Source: Amborella trichopoda (lineage: Eukaryota > Streptophyta > Magnoliopsida > Amborellales > Amborellaceae). Taken from it: a DNA stretch of 64,000 bases. The notes under the pieces are model-generated. The model saw only the letters and a program-made list of their open reading frames with translations. It was not told the origin of the DNA and did not search any database. Below, one piece after another: positions 23,304-35,300 of this stretch; the stretch's first letter is position 1, and every line of letters begins with the position of its first letter. The translations under genes were made by a program, and so were the position numbers. Location: positions 4,704,426 to 4,768,425 of the forward strand of contig NW_006499751.1 of assembly GCF_000471905.2 (NCBI RefSeq), given 5' to 3'.

Positions 23304-26300
23304 GTACAATTTTCTCTCACTCCTCTCTTTTTATGAGTTTGTTCCTTCTCAAAATCATGGGTTTATGATCACCATTGTTGTTTTTCCATTACAGGGGCAC
23401 CGTTCTTTCTAAAATCCAGGGCCATTTACAGAGCTCCTCTCCCGTTCAAATCAATTGAGTCTCTTGACAACCACCTTTCAATGAACCCATTGCTTTTCCC
23501 TTGCCATTTCCACACCGTCTTCCTCGGATTTGGTCAAGAAAATCAGAATATGGGTTTTGCACAGGAGCTGGAGTTTTTAATGTTCCAAAAGATGCAACAT
23601 ATATCCGGTTCAGATCGGGTTTGTGGTGGTTGTGGTGATAATTATTCAGTTTCAGTCACAGTTGATTATATTTCAGGATGTTTTCAAAGTGGGGCACTGG
23701 AAAATGAGGTTTCTTGGCCCTGTGGATCTCTCGATTTATCAGAGTTGGAGCAAATTCTCGCCAGTGATGCTGCTTTTGATGAATATATCGAGTCATTTTT
23801 GCAGAGGAATGGTGGTCTTTTGAAATATAGAGGTAATGCTTATAGGGTCGTGGTGGTTAATAGGGAAATGGAGAATTCTTACAGGACTGTTATAGGTAAG
23901 CATAGGCATGCATGGATTTACGGGAAAATTTCAGAGGGAGATGCTGTTTCTTTGGCGGCACAGTTATTTGTGAATTTCTTTATGAATGGTGGTATTGGAG
24001 AGGGGTTGTTTAGTAAAGGGAAAGGTGAGTTCATGCCTATTGCAGCTGATGGGTCTGTTGTTTTAAGCTTCAGTCTTCTCAATGCGAATCCAAATGATTG
24101 GGTTTTTGACTGGTAAGCATTTTTCGTAAATCTTAGTCATCAATTGGATGTGTTTCTTTCTCTTTTTGTCTATTTTCTTAATTACTGTTTTTAATTGGAT
24201 TATGGCTATTTGTCTAGAAGCTACTTTTATAATGCAAAGCATATAAGTAGAGGAGTATGGTATATGTGGTACTATATGGTCACATTCGCATGTCACCAGT
24301 TGGTTAATCTCCAGCTATATACCTTAATGAGAATGGATGGTACTCTATGGTTACATTCACTTTCTCTGGGTTGGTTAATCTCCACCTGTATGCCTTTATA
24401 GGAATGGTGGTGGATGTAGCCTTGGTGTACAATCCACCATAGTCTGTTGAACTGAGATACACTTCCCATTTTTAGTCCATTTGTGGACTTAAATTGTATT
24501 ACATAAAGAGGTGGTCTTTTGAGCTTTTAGAATGTTATTTAATGCCACTTTGTGTTTTTGAGTGTTTCAGCTTTGTGGTTCTTGAATACTTAGAACAGGT
24601 AGTTCAGTAGTTGTAGTTTGGGATTTCGGTATTTTATTTATTTATTCGCGAATGACTACGCAAGTATTGAGTTTGAAGTAGTGAAAATGAGATGGTCATT
24701 TGTGGAAGTTGCAGGATGTTTGTATTCCATAGGATAAATTGTTGATATAGCAATCTGTCACTGATACCAATTACCAATCTCTGATAAGCATTTGGAGAGT
24801 GAATAATAGAGGCTTATTGTTAGACCTACAGTAAAGGGAATGTAAGAGTGCCAGCAGAATTACTGCCCTACCAGTCAACACAAAGACATTTGAATGTATT
24901 TGGTGGGGCTTCTTAGGCCTTTAATTGTGGTGTTGCAGTGTTGGATGTTTCCAGTAAATAACCCTTGATAATAAATTCTCTCCTCAAGGAAGTAGCAGAA
25001 CCAGTTCATTAGATTTTTTGACCAGTGCAGAACCAGTTCATTGTAAGTAGGGGACGGAAGGATCATTTTCTGGATGCAGTCATTGTTAAGGTGAAAGCTG
25101 TGATTGTATTCCTGTAATTTTTTATGTCCTTGGTTAGAAAATTCTGTTCATTAACCATAGCAAGTTGAGGTTTTATGCTTAAAATGACAAAGATGCACCT
25201 ATTGGGCATGTGCCATTAGCAACAGCTTCAATGCCTCTTGAGTATGATAAAATCAAGTGTGCAACAACAATACTGGACCCTCCTCTTCAAATTGGATCAT
25301 CCAACTAGATTTAAATTGTTTCATTTAATGAGACGAAAGTTAGTTTATTTATTGAGCACTTACGTTTATCTACATTCAATACGTCGGTACACAAGTCAGC
25401 AATCTGCACAAGTCATCATTCTACTTCATGGTGGAGATGCTATGTAACTTATCCTGTAGATGCTCACTGAAACCATGAGAATCCTTCTCATCAATATAGT
25501 TAGGCAGTTTATTCTGTTTCTTACTACGTCAAGTAGTCAAGGAACAATATATATTCCTTAAAAATATTGATGACTCAATTAATCTTGGCATACTTTTGCT
25601 TCCATATTCATTCATCTGAAGGTCATGGGACACAATAACCAATGTCTGGTGTAGCACGAATGATGAGCTGTCCTTAGTACCTGTGCTATCTCACAACTTG
25701 GATTGTTTGTGAAGCATTTGTTATCCCTGCGATTGTGAGACGCGAAAGCCCTATCAGCCCTCAATAGGCATTCTCTGCTCTCTCTCCCTCCCACTACATG
25801 TCTCCTCCTCTGCCACTCCCTCGCCAATGTTCTCCCCTCCTCCCCATCCGCACCTTGGTCCTTATCAGCCCATACCTTCCCCTCTTCTCCCCTCTCCCCC
25901 CTTTACCCCTTAAGGATGGCCCTCCATCTGAGGTCCCGTTGGCCCTCAGAACCCCATCCTGTTTCGTAACTATAGCCCATCCCTGTCTTGGGAGAACTCT
26001 CTCGGGACTCCTCAGAAAGCCCTTTGTCAGGGTTTCACTCTTCTGTGGATTCTGATTTCATCCTCAACATGGATCTAGCCCAAGGAGACATACATGAAGT
26101 CCTCAAGGTGATGGGGTTTACATTTAATGGCCCAAAGAGATTCTGGAGGAGTTCATAGCTGCAGGAGCAATGCCTCAAGGCAAAGCCAAGATCAAGGGCA
26201 AACGCAAGCTTACCAACCTCGCGTTAGGACTTAACTACAACATGGAACCGTTAGAGGATACCAACCCCAACCCTATTGCCGACAAGTCTATTTCTGGCAA

Positions 26301-29300
26301 ACAACAACCTAGGCGCTCTTCGAAACGGAAACACCTCTCTTACTAAACAAAAACCTCCGAGGCCTTAGGTCGTTGCACAAGAGAAGCTCCGTTCACGATC
26401 TCTACACTAAACACTCCTCCATACTTGCCTTTTATTCGGAGTGTCTGTTGTCACAGGCCCTCTTTCTGGGTCGAACTCCAATCTATGGCCTATGTTGGCC
26501 TTCTACCTGCTGTTTAGGAGGGGACTTCAATGTCACCCGGTGGGTCCATGACCGCAGCACCATCCATTTCATTAGTCTCGCAATGGTCCCATGACCGCAG
26601 CACCAACCACGTGCTTATACACATGGCACCTCACTCTTTCCACTTGCTCCTCCCCTCATGTGCATCCTCATCTTGACATTTGTCATGTGTCATAATAAAA
26701 TATATTATTTCCCATCTATTAGGCTTTTGGGATGAGAGAGAAAGAGAGGAGAGGAATGATAGGTACGGATGAGAAAGGGGAGGCTTAGAGAAAACATGGA
26801 GCTCATGGGAAGTAAGGTGTGTGGTTTTTATGGATATAGTGAGCTTTCTATCTCTTATAAAGCTCATTTTCTCTCTCTAGTTAGAGATAATAAAGCACTA
26901 GCCTCGCGTAAATTTCAGGTAACATGTTCTGTTACATTTAATGATTTATTTTGGCGTGGGATGATCGTGTATGTGCTTCATTTTTTTTCAATCGATGTTT
27001 TAATGCAGTATACCGATTGGATGATGATTTTGTAGTGAGATAGATGTTTATTTCCAATTGATATTTATAGTATCATACCAGTTGGAAAGACATCAGTATT
27101 TTGTAGCTGTGGTTTTGTACGGGTCCCATGAGTGTGCAACTCAGAGACTCAGGAATTATTTTTCTATCTGGCTGTATCCTAGGAGTGTACTGGCCGGGAC
27201 CCTTATGCATCTCAGAATTTTATCGAGACAGGGGCGTTTAACACTTCGAAGAAAGCGAGCTCCTCTAGTGTTTCTAGATCCCTTGTTTTTAGGTTCTGTG
27301 TTTGGGAGTTTATGTCCATCGTGATGATTGGAAAACCACGGTGAGACCCTCCTAAAGTAACACTCTTTAGCTAGGGAAGGAGCCCTTTCAAATCCATCGT
27401 CGGGACCCTAGGCTTTTTTGTGCTCTATACTCTCATCCTTCTTGCCACTGCTTTCTTTATTAACTGCTATATAGCATTTGTTGGCCCCTCTGGGGTTCTT
27501 GTATGCGCTGACGCCTTCTTATGGGGTGCCTCATTTTTTTTTGTAAAACTCCTCCCCTCCTCCCCCCAACCCAACCCCTTGCCCCCTTTAGAGGGTAAAG
27601 GACCAAACTGCTCCTTGCCCGAGGGTATTTTCCACCCTTAGGCAATGGAAATGCCCAGGTGGGTGCCTAGGCTAGGCGCTAGGCTCTAGCCCCAGTGCTG
27701 CTTGGCTTGCCTATGTGGCAGCCCAAGGTACACCCGCCCAGGCCTAGGTAGGGTGCCATAGTCCCCAAGGCTAGGTGTGGTGGCCGCCTCAACCCTAAGT
27801 GGCCCACTTTTTTAGACAGTAGTGTATACCCCTTTATCATCTATGATAGTACTACTATCTTTCAAAATAAAAAAAGTAATCATGAAAACAATTTACGAAG
27901 TTGTGGAAACAAAAAGTAGTTTAGCAAAAGGTGATCCCTATGCATAGGTGTAAAGAGCAGTGTGCTTTAAAAAGCACTAGGCGGGTGCCCAGGAGGGCAC
28001 CCAGAACGTGGACGGCCCAGTCAAATCCAAAAGGGATGCCCATTTGAATAAAAAAAAAGATATATAGTATAAAAAAAAAAAAGGTAGTTAGGGCACTTAC
28101 TTTGAGTTTGATTGCTCAATCTTCAAACTTCCACCTCAAAGATGCTTCTAAGGACTCAAAATCTTCTAAAAAAACCCCCAATCGATTTATAAAACATCAA
28201 AATTTAAATCTAATATTAATGGGTGATGTTTTGATAAATTTTTGTCAACTTTGAGAAACCCTTCGATCCTAAAGAAATCACCAAAAACTAGTTTTTTGGA
28301 GGCTTTCTCTCTCTAAAATGGGTTCCAATAAGAATTAGGTTTCAAATGAACTTAAAACCATCCTTCTAACCCTTTATATTTTTAAAAAAATCAATACAAA
28401 AATAAAAAAATTTCTGCCTCTGGGCGGCGCCCTCCTAGGCAGGTTTTGTACCGCCTAGATGAGGCGTAGGCTCTGGGCGGCCGCCCTGGGCTGGGCGCTG
28501 GGCACTTGCCTAGGCGGGTTCTATACCGCCTAGGGACTGCCGCCTAGATTGGCCACCTAGGCCTGGGCGATGCACGCCGTCCTTCTGGACCGCTTAGGTA
28601 CTGGTCGGTCTGCTTTTTGAATCACTGAAAGAGCATAAATAGCATGCAAGTAATGAGAGCATTGTAAGGGCTTAGCATGAGGAGTAGAGAATGGTGAGAA
28701 TTAATGTAATCAGAACCAAAGTGGTGGTTGAATTGTTAGATCGGTTGGTTCGCCCCCGGTTCACGGTGGGACCAATCACACGGTAGAGAAAATGAAAAAT
28801 GCAACAAAAAAAGGAAGAAATAGAGAAAATATGAAAGAAAAGGAAAATATAAGAAATTTAGAAAAATCCATTTTATTTTTTTAAATAGGAGGAACAAAAA
28901 TAAAATTTTTTATATGTATATATATATAAAGTCAAACTCCACAAGTTCATAAATTTCAGATCTCCAAATCTCCACCCATGGGCTACACAGTGGTACAAAA
29001 CTCCAAGTATAAAGTACTGCACTACGAACTACAAAGTGCAAACTCATGTTTTAAACATAGTTGTTGGAGGCGGGAGCGGGATCGGTTCGGGGAATGCTGA
29101 ACCGCCATAGGGTGGAGGCTCCCTGGGGTTAGAATCGATGCCCGTACATTCAGCAAGTTAAAGAGCTAGATCCTAGCATACATGGGAGCAAGATCGCATG
29201 TTGCTGGGATAAAGGTTTTGACTTGGAGGGATCTAAGCTCCACTATACATAAAACGAGATAAATTAATATACATAAAACGAGATAAATTAATAGTATATG

Positions 29301-32300
29301 ATAAAATTAGGATCTAACCAATGTCCACTCAATCCATTATTATTTACCTTAGCTTATTAACAATGCCATAGCTATAATACTCCAATTTACTACAATAACA
29401 TAGTTTAATAATATCATAAATTGACTTGCTATGGTATTAAGTTGTAGTTTTTTAATACCATAGTTCCATAATTCTAGTATACCATGATGTGTTGTGCACC
29501 ACAATTTAATATATTCTAAATAAATAAATTTATAATACCAAGGAGAGGATTAGTAGTTCAATTAATAGTATAGCTCCTCTCGTTTAAGAGATCCTACAAG
29601 CATTTAGACCGAGATCTATTTTATAGGGAGCGAGATCCCTATTTCTCTAAACCCAAATCACTATAAGATTCCTTTGAGGAACTGCGGGATTGAGTTCCTA
29701 AAGTCGGACTGTGCCTTTACTCCCAAGGTTCCTGCAACTGTGGTTTTAATCCTCAAAATATAATCATAATGCCTAAATGCTGTAAAAAACACGTCTTCTT
29801 CTGTAATTTATCAAACTAATTCAATATTCTTCTTCATCATCATTATCTCTTTCCGCTTCATTTCCATCATCTTCCTCATCATCGAACTCCACCTTTACAT
29901 CGTCATCTCCAAGTCCAACTGTAAAGTTGCATAGCAAGTTACCAATGTTTCAATTCTAAGTTTCAATTTAAAATTTAAACTTTGAAACTTTCACTATAAT
30001 GTATAAAATATAAGAATTAAGAAATAAACTAATAAAGCAATTAAACTTAATAATTAAAAATTACCTTCTTATGGTGCTTCCATCTCCATCCAATAATCCA
30101 ATTGCTCTTCAATTCCTTCTAAAACTGACTTCTTTGTCGTGACAACCTATAGTTCCAAGAAGTGTTCGCTCTCGGTAGTGATTTCTCTTCGAAATCGTGA
30201 TTCTGTATTTCTGTGGAGGAATTGCCACACATGTTGATGTCTGGAAGTAAGAATTACAATTCCACATTTTTTGAATCTTGTTTCTGTGAGTTTGGAATCT
30301 AGATTCAGCCTCCCTAAGTTTTGCGATTCATAGGTGCATGAGACTATGATTCAACCAATATGAGATCTTGCATACAATTTTTAGGAATATCGATCAAACA
30401 TATTTGGAATCTAGATTCACAACATCAAAACGATTGCCCAAAGAAGAATACCTAACAATGCCACCTGTTATATTGATGGTAGGGCTCAAAAAGAGAGAGA
30501 AGGCTCATGCATGGAGACCAAAACCTCCCAAGTAATTCTTCTTCATGCTTCCCTGGGGGCCAGATGGTGACAAGGAACCTTGTCCTTACGCGTGCTCAAC
30601 TCCATTACCTACCCATGCATCCTATCCATGTAGCCATTTTCATATATAGGGCACATGCCAATAGGGTGGCACTGTGGAACAGAGCATGCACTGTCACTCT
30701 TGTTGCCTCTCTCCTTGACGCCCTTTCTACCTCCAAAGCTCACCTTGTGGTTCTCTCCTCATCCATTATTCTCAAACGCTACCCTCAAACAGCTCCCCTT
30801 CTCTTGCCTCCTCCAACCTTTCTCACTCATCCACCTCTCTACCATCCTCCCCCTTCATCTTTTAATGACATCCCCCATCCATTGTTTTACCTTGTACAAC
30901 CCCTCCAACGTTAACCATGCAACAAATCGAATCTAAATAAATATCAAATAGACCACTCCTCAGCTAGAGGCCATCTGTCTCCAACCTTGCAAAACCCCCA
31001 TTAGACCTCCACCCTCGTGGATGGATGCTCAACACCTTCCCCAAAACACTTTCCTCCACTGACCCCCTCTCTCCCCTTATTATGGGCCAATTCGTAGATC
31101 ATCTCCTATCCCATGCCAATAGCCATCTCAATACCATTGTGCTACTTTAATGTGTCTTTCCAAGCTCATGCAACACCTTCTGCTTCTTTATTGTTATGAT
31201 GCCTCTCTCACCCCGTCCTCTTGCGTTGGCTAATTCATTCTACCCCCTGGAATACCCTTGAATCCCATTTAACATTGACTATCGACCCTTTAGCGACTTA
31301 CCCCTGTTAGTGTCCTTTTGCGTTGTCTAATTCATTCTACTGTCTGGAATACCCTTGAATCCCACTTAACATTGACTATCGACCCTTTAGCGACTTAGTG
31401 CTCACTCACCACAACCCTGGCTGTCTCTACACACCTGCCAAATGGTATGAGGATTTTGTCCCAATAATATTTGGCCCCTTACCCACTTGGTACCCAACCA
31501 AAAGAAGATCAACTAGCAATGCCACCTAGTATATTGAGATAGCTCCCCTCTCAATCCCCACTATCGAAGGAACTGAGGAGCATGGAAATGACCCCTGGTA
31601 TCCCATCATCTTCTCCTACTTGGACTATGATCGAGAATTTGGCGTTAAGACATTATACTTGGTAAGATTCTGAAGCAATTGATAAATGCTCAAGATATAG
31701 AGATAGTGCTCATGTAGTGAGATTTTTGTATGAAGTGCCTGTCATAGTATCAACGTCTTCCATAGAGCCAATCTAAGCAATAAGAACAAAGAAATTAGGA
31801 AAGAAACTTCTCGATCTTTAGTTTGGTATGAACCACAATTCTTGGGTATGGGAACGAGAACAGTTCCGGGGTTGGGGGCAGGATTGACGGATCAAAGCTA
31901 TACTGAAGATTCCTGTGTTAGGAATCGATGCTCGTATAGCCTCAAAGGTCGGGATCGAGGTCCATGTGAGTTGGGGATCGAGCTCCTTTATTACATAGGA
32001 TCGAGAAACGTAAGAAGCGAAGTTCCCAAGGGCATCTTTTTGAGTTTCTTAACTCAAGGAGTGCATTACTAAAAGTAATTCAAAATACTATGGAGCAAGG
32101 AATAACTTTTATAGGAGCGAGCTCCATTTTCCTAGAACACGAGTTCCTCGTGTAGGTAATAAGGATCCGTGGCTTTAAAAATGTAGCTCTCGACGTTGTT
32201 AACCAATAACATGTAGGCTTAGTCCTTCTATAAAATAAATAAGGAACTTTAAAGCGATCCCATATTGGTGGGATCTGGATGCCATATATGGCGATGCTTG

Positions 32301-35300
32301 TGCTCTGTTATTTTGGAATCTAGATCCCAATACACACTGGAGCGCGAACCATAAGACTAGGGAACTAGATCCTATAACGTTCAGGAACATGAAATTAAAT
32401 TGTAAGGAACTCGTTCCCTTATAAGATGGAGCGAGATCCCAAAAACGCTATATTGAGTTTCAGATGAGATCTGCTCCGGGAATGAGAGAATCGAGGTTCT
32501 GCCAAGGATCGCCAAGCGAGGGAGGAGATCCCGGTAACTAAGGTATCCGCGAACCATAAGACTAGGGAACTAGATCCTGTAACGTTCAGGAACACGAAAT
32601 TAAATTGTAAGGAACTCGTTCCCTTATAAGATGGAGCGAGATCCCAAAAACGCTATATTGAGTTTCAGATGAGATCTGCTCCGATGAGAGAATCGAGGTT
32701 CTGCCAAGGATCGCCAGCAAGGGAGGAGATCCCGGTAACTATGGTATGAACTATGGAAGAATGACACCCTTATTCATTCTCCTGCTTTGCACTTGCATAC
32801 TCCCCCACAGAAAGCCAACCTCCTAGGCGATCTCAAAGGAGTGTGGCCCCTCCTTAAACCACCCCTCTTGAAGATCTTGGTATGGAATATTCAAGCCTAA
32901 GGGGACCCAAAAAGAAAAAGGCCCATTTGCGTATAGCCTCAAGTGTACCCCTAATTTATTAGTAATTATTGAATCCAAGATGTTGTTCCTGCCTTACTGA
33001 TAATATGTCCGATTTGGCGTTGCCTTTTCATTGGAAAGCCCATGGTTCGCAGGGTGCATCAGGAGTTATATGGGTTGTTTGGGACTTTACTATCCACCAA
33101 AGTTGCAATGTCCACATTTGCTCTTTCTCAATTACCGTTTGCTTCTCTAGAGTGTCGGATGGTCGTCCTGACTGGAAACTCTTTGTAGTCTATGGTCCTA
33201 ATGGACTGAGCCCTGAGGAACCTATTTTGGGTGGACCTCGATCGAGTTGCCTCCTTACCACTCACCACCTACTACATTTGCAGCAATTTCAAAGTCAATA
33301 GGTTGTCTTCAAGGAAAAAAGGAAATGGCCTCTTCATAGTTGTTGGATTGGGAGTGGGATAAGGATTAGAAGCGGCGAGACTAGAAGATCCCTGTGGTTG
33401 GGAGTGTTGTCCATACAATGCATAGATTAGGGATGAAATCTCCTAAAATGTTAAGGATCTCAATCCCAACCTTTTGGCAATCATGATCTCGACCTTTTGA
33501 GATCTTGATCCCAACCTTTTGGTGATTGTTCTCCCAACCTTGAAAGAGTATATATAGTCTAGGATTATATATACTCTTTAAAGTAGGGATCTCTCTATTT
33601 ATATCTAAGAAGCACTGCAACTATGCTAAAGAATAGCTTTATCAATAGCTGACTATAAATAAAGAAAATCATCAGTTTGGTTGTTATCTTGATATTTAAG
33701 GTGGGATCATGGTCCCTAAAAGTGGGGACCGAGGTCCCAAAATTTAAAAATTGAGATCCTTGGAAAATCCTTTCTTAGAGTGTAGGAGGGAGATTTCAGG
33801 GCAGGACCTCCACCTAGGTTTGGAGATTCCGGCAACCATGGGCCTCATCATGGCCAGCATGTCAAACTTTCAAGCTATCTGTAGAAATGCTCTCGCTGTC
33901 ATGCCTCTCAATGGTTTGGACTTCATTGGGTTAAACCATGCGGCCCGCCCAACTCTGTCTAATTTTGCCAGATCTCTCACATCCTTGGAATGGGATGACA
34001 TTTTCCTCGCAACCCCCAATTTTTGTACCTAAACTTGTTTCAAACCATTTATCCATCCTCCTCCACATGTTCCCTGGGTCTATCAGTGAGAGATCCTTTA
34101 GGTTCAAGCTCTCTTGGCTGGATGAGCCGGATCTCTTTAGGCTTACACCACTTTGTTACGGCTCACTCTCCACACATGGCTTGGCCAGATTTTGCCTCCA
34201 AAGGAAACTTCAAATGCTCTAATGCCCCCTCAAACATTGGAGCATGCAACTTCGAAGCAACTTTGAGGAGTCAAAAGTGGCCATAACTAGGGAAATTCAC
34301 AAACTAAATTCTCTCTAGGAATCTAGGGAATTATCCCTAATTGAAAGGAACAGAAAGGCACAAGCTAAAGTAGGATACTAGTATGATCTCTAAAGAGAAG
34401 AGATCTTTTACCATCAACACTCTAGGGTTAAGTGGCTGAAATCTGATGATATAAGCACTCGCTTTTTCTGCAAAATTGCCAGTTACAGGCAGCACTAGAA
34501 TGTGTTACCAAGTGGAGAAAACAATTATGAACTTCTTCTAGAAGCTATTCTCAGTTTAGAAGGGACAGAAACCTTGAATGGCTAACCTTTCCTTCCTATC
34601 CCTTCCCAATGAGGGGGCCTTGTGATTAGGCGCCCATTCTTGGAACAAGAAACCCTCAAGGCCATTGAGGACCTCGGGCACGACAAAGACCCAAGCCTAG
34701 ATCCTGTGGCCTTTTTCAATAACCTTGGGCAAACTGTGCCGGGACATTGTTTGCCTCCTTTAATGATATCCACCCCATAAGCAGGCTCCAAAAGGGCATG
34801 AATGCCACTTTCCCCCATACCAAAACTTGAGGGTGCCAAAGAGCTTAGAGATTTCACCAGATTGGCTGCTCAGTAGCTCTTACTAGCTCCTATCCAAGGT
34901 ACATGCCTCACACCTCGGGGAGGTGATTAAGTGGCTCTGAATCAGGGGACATTTGTCAAGGGTAGAGAAATCTTATAAGGGGCCTTCATGGCGCATGAAT
35001 GCATTCATTCTAGACACCTAGCCAGAAACTCTGGAGTAATCATTAAAATGGATTGGTGGAAAGCTTATGGAAGGGTGGGTTGAGTCACTCTTAGATGAGG
35101 TGCTTCTAAGTACAGGATTGCAAAAAATGGAGGCTATGGATTAGGGGTTATGCCTCATCACCACAATTCTTGATCCTCATTAATGGATCTGCCAACGGCC
35201 ATTTCCCCTTGTCTAGTGGTCTAAGACAGGGTAATCATTGTCCATTCCTATCTGCCATTGTCGATGAGTTGTTCAGCAGATTAATGGAGAGCCTCTCAGC

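Noticed and set aside
24063-24296. 77-codon frame on the - strand over the PIGS exon 2 end
   Set aside because: Antisense shadow over the exon 2/intron 2 border with no domain.
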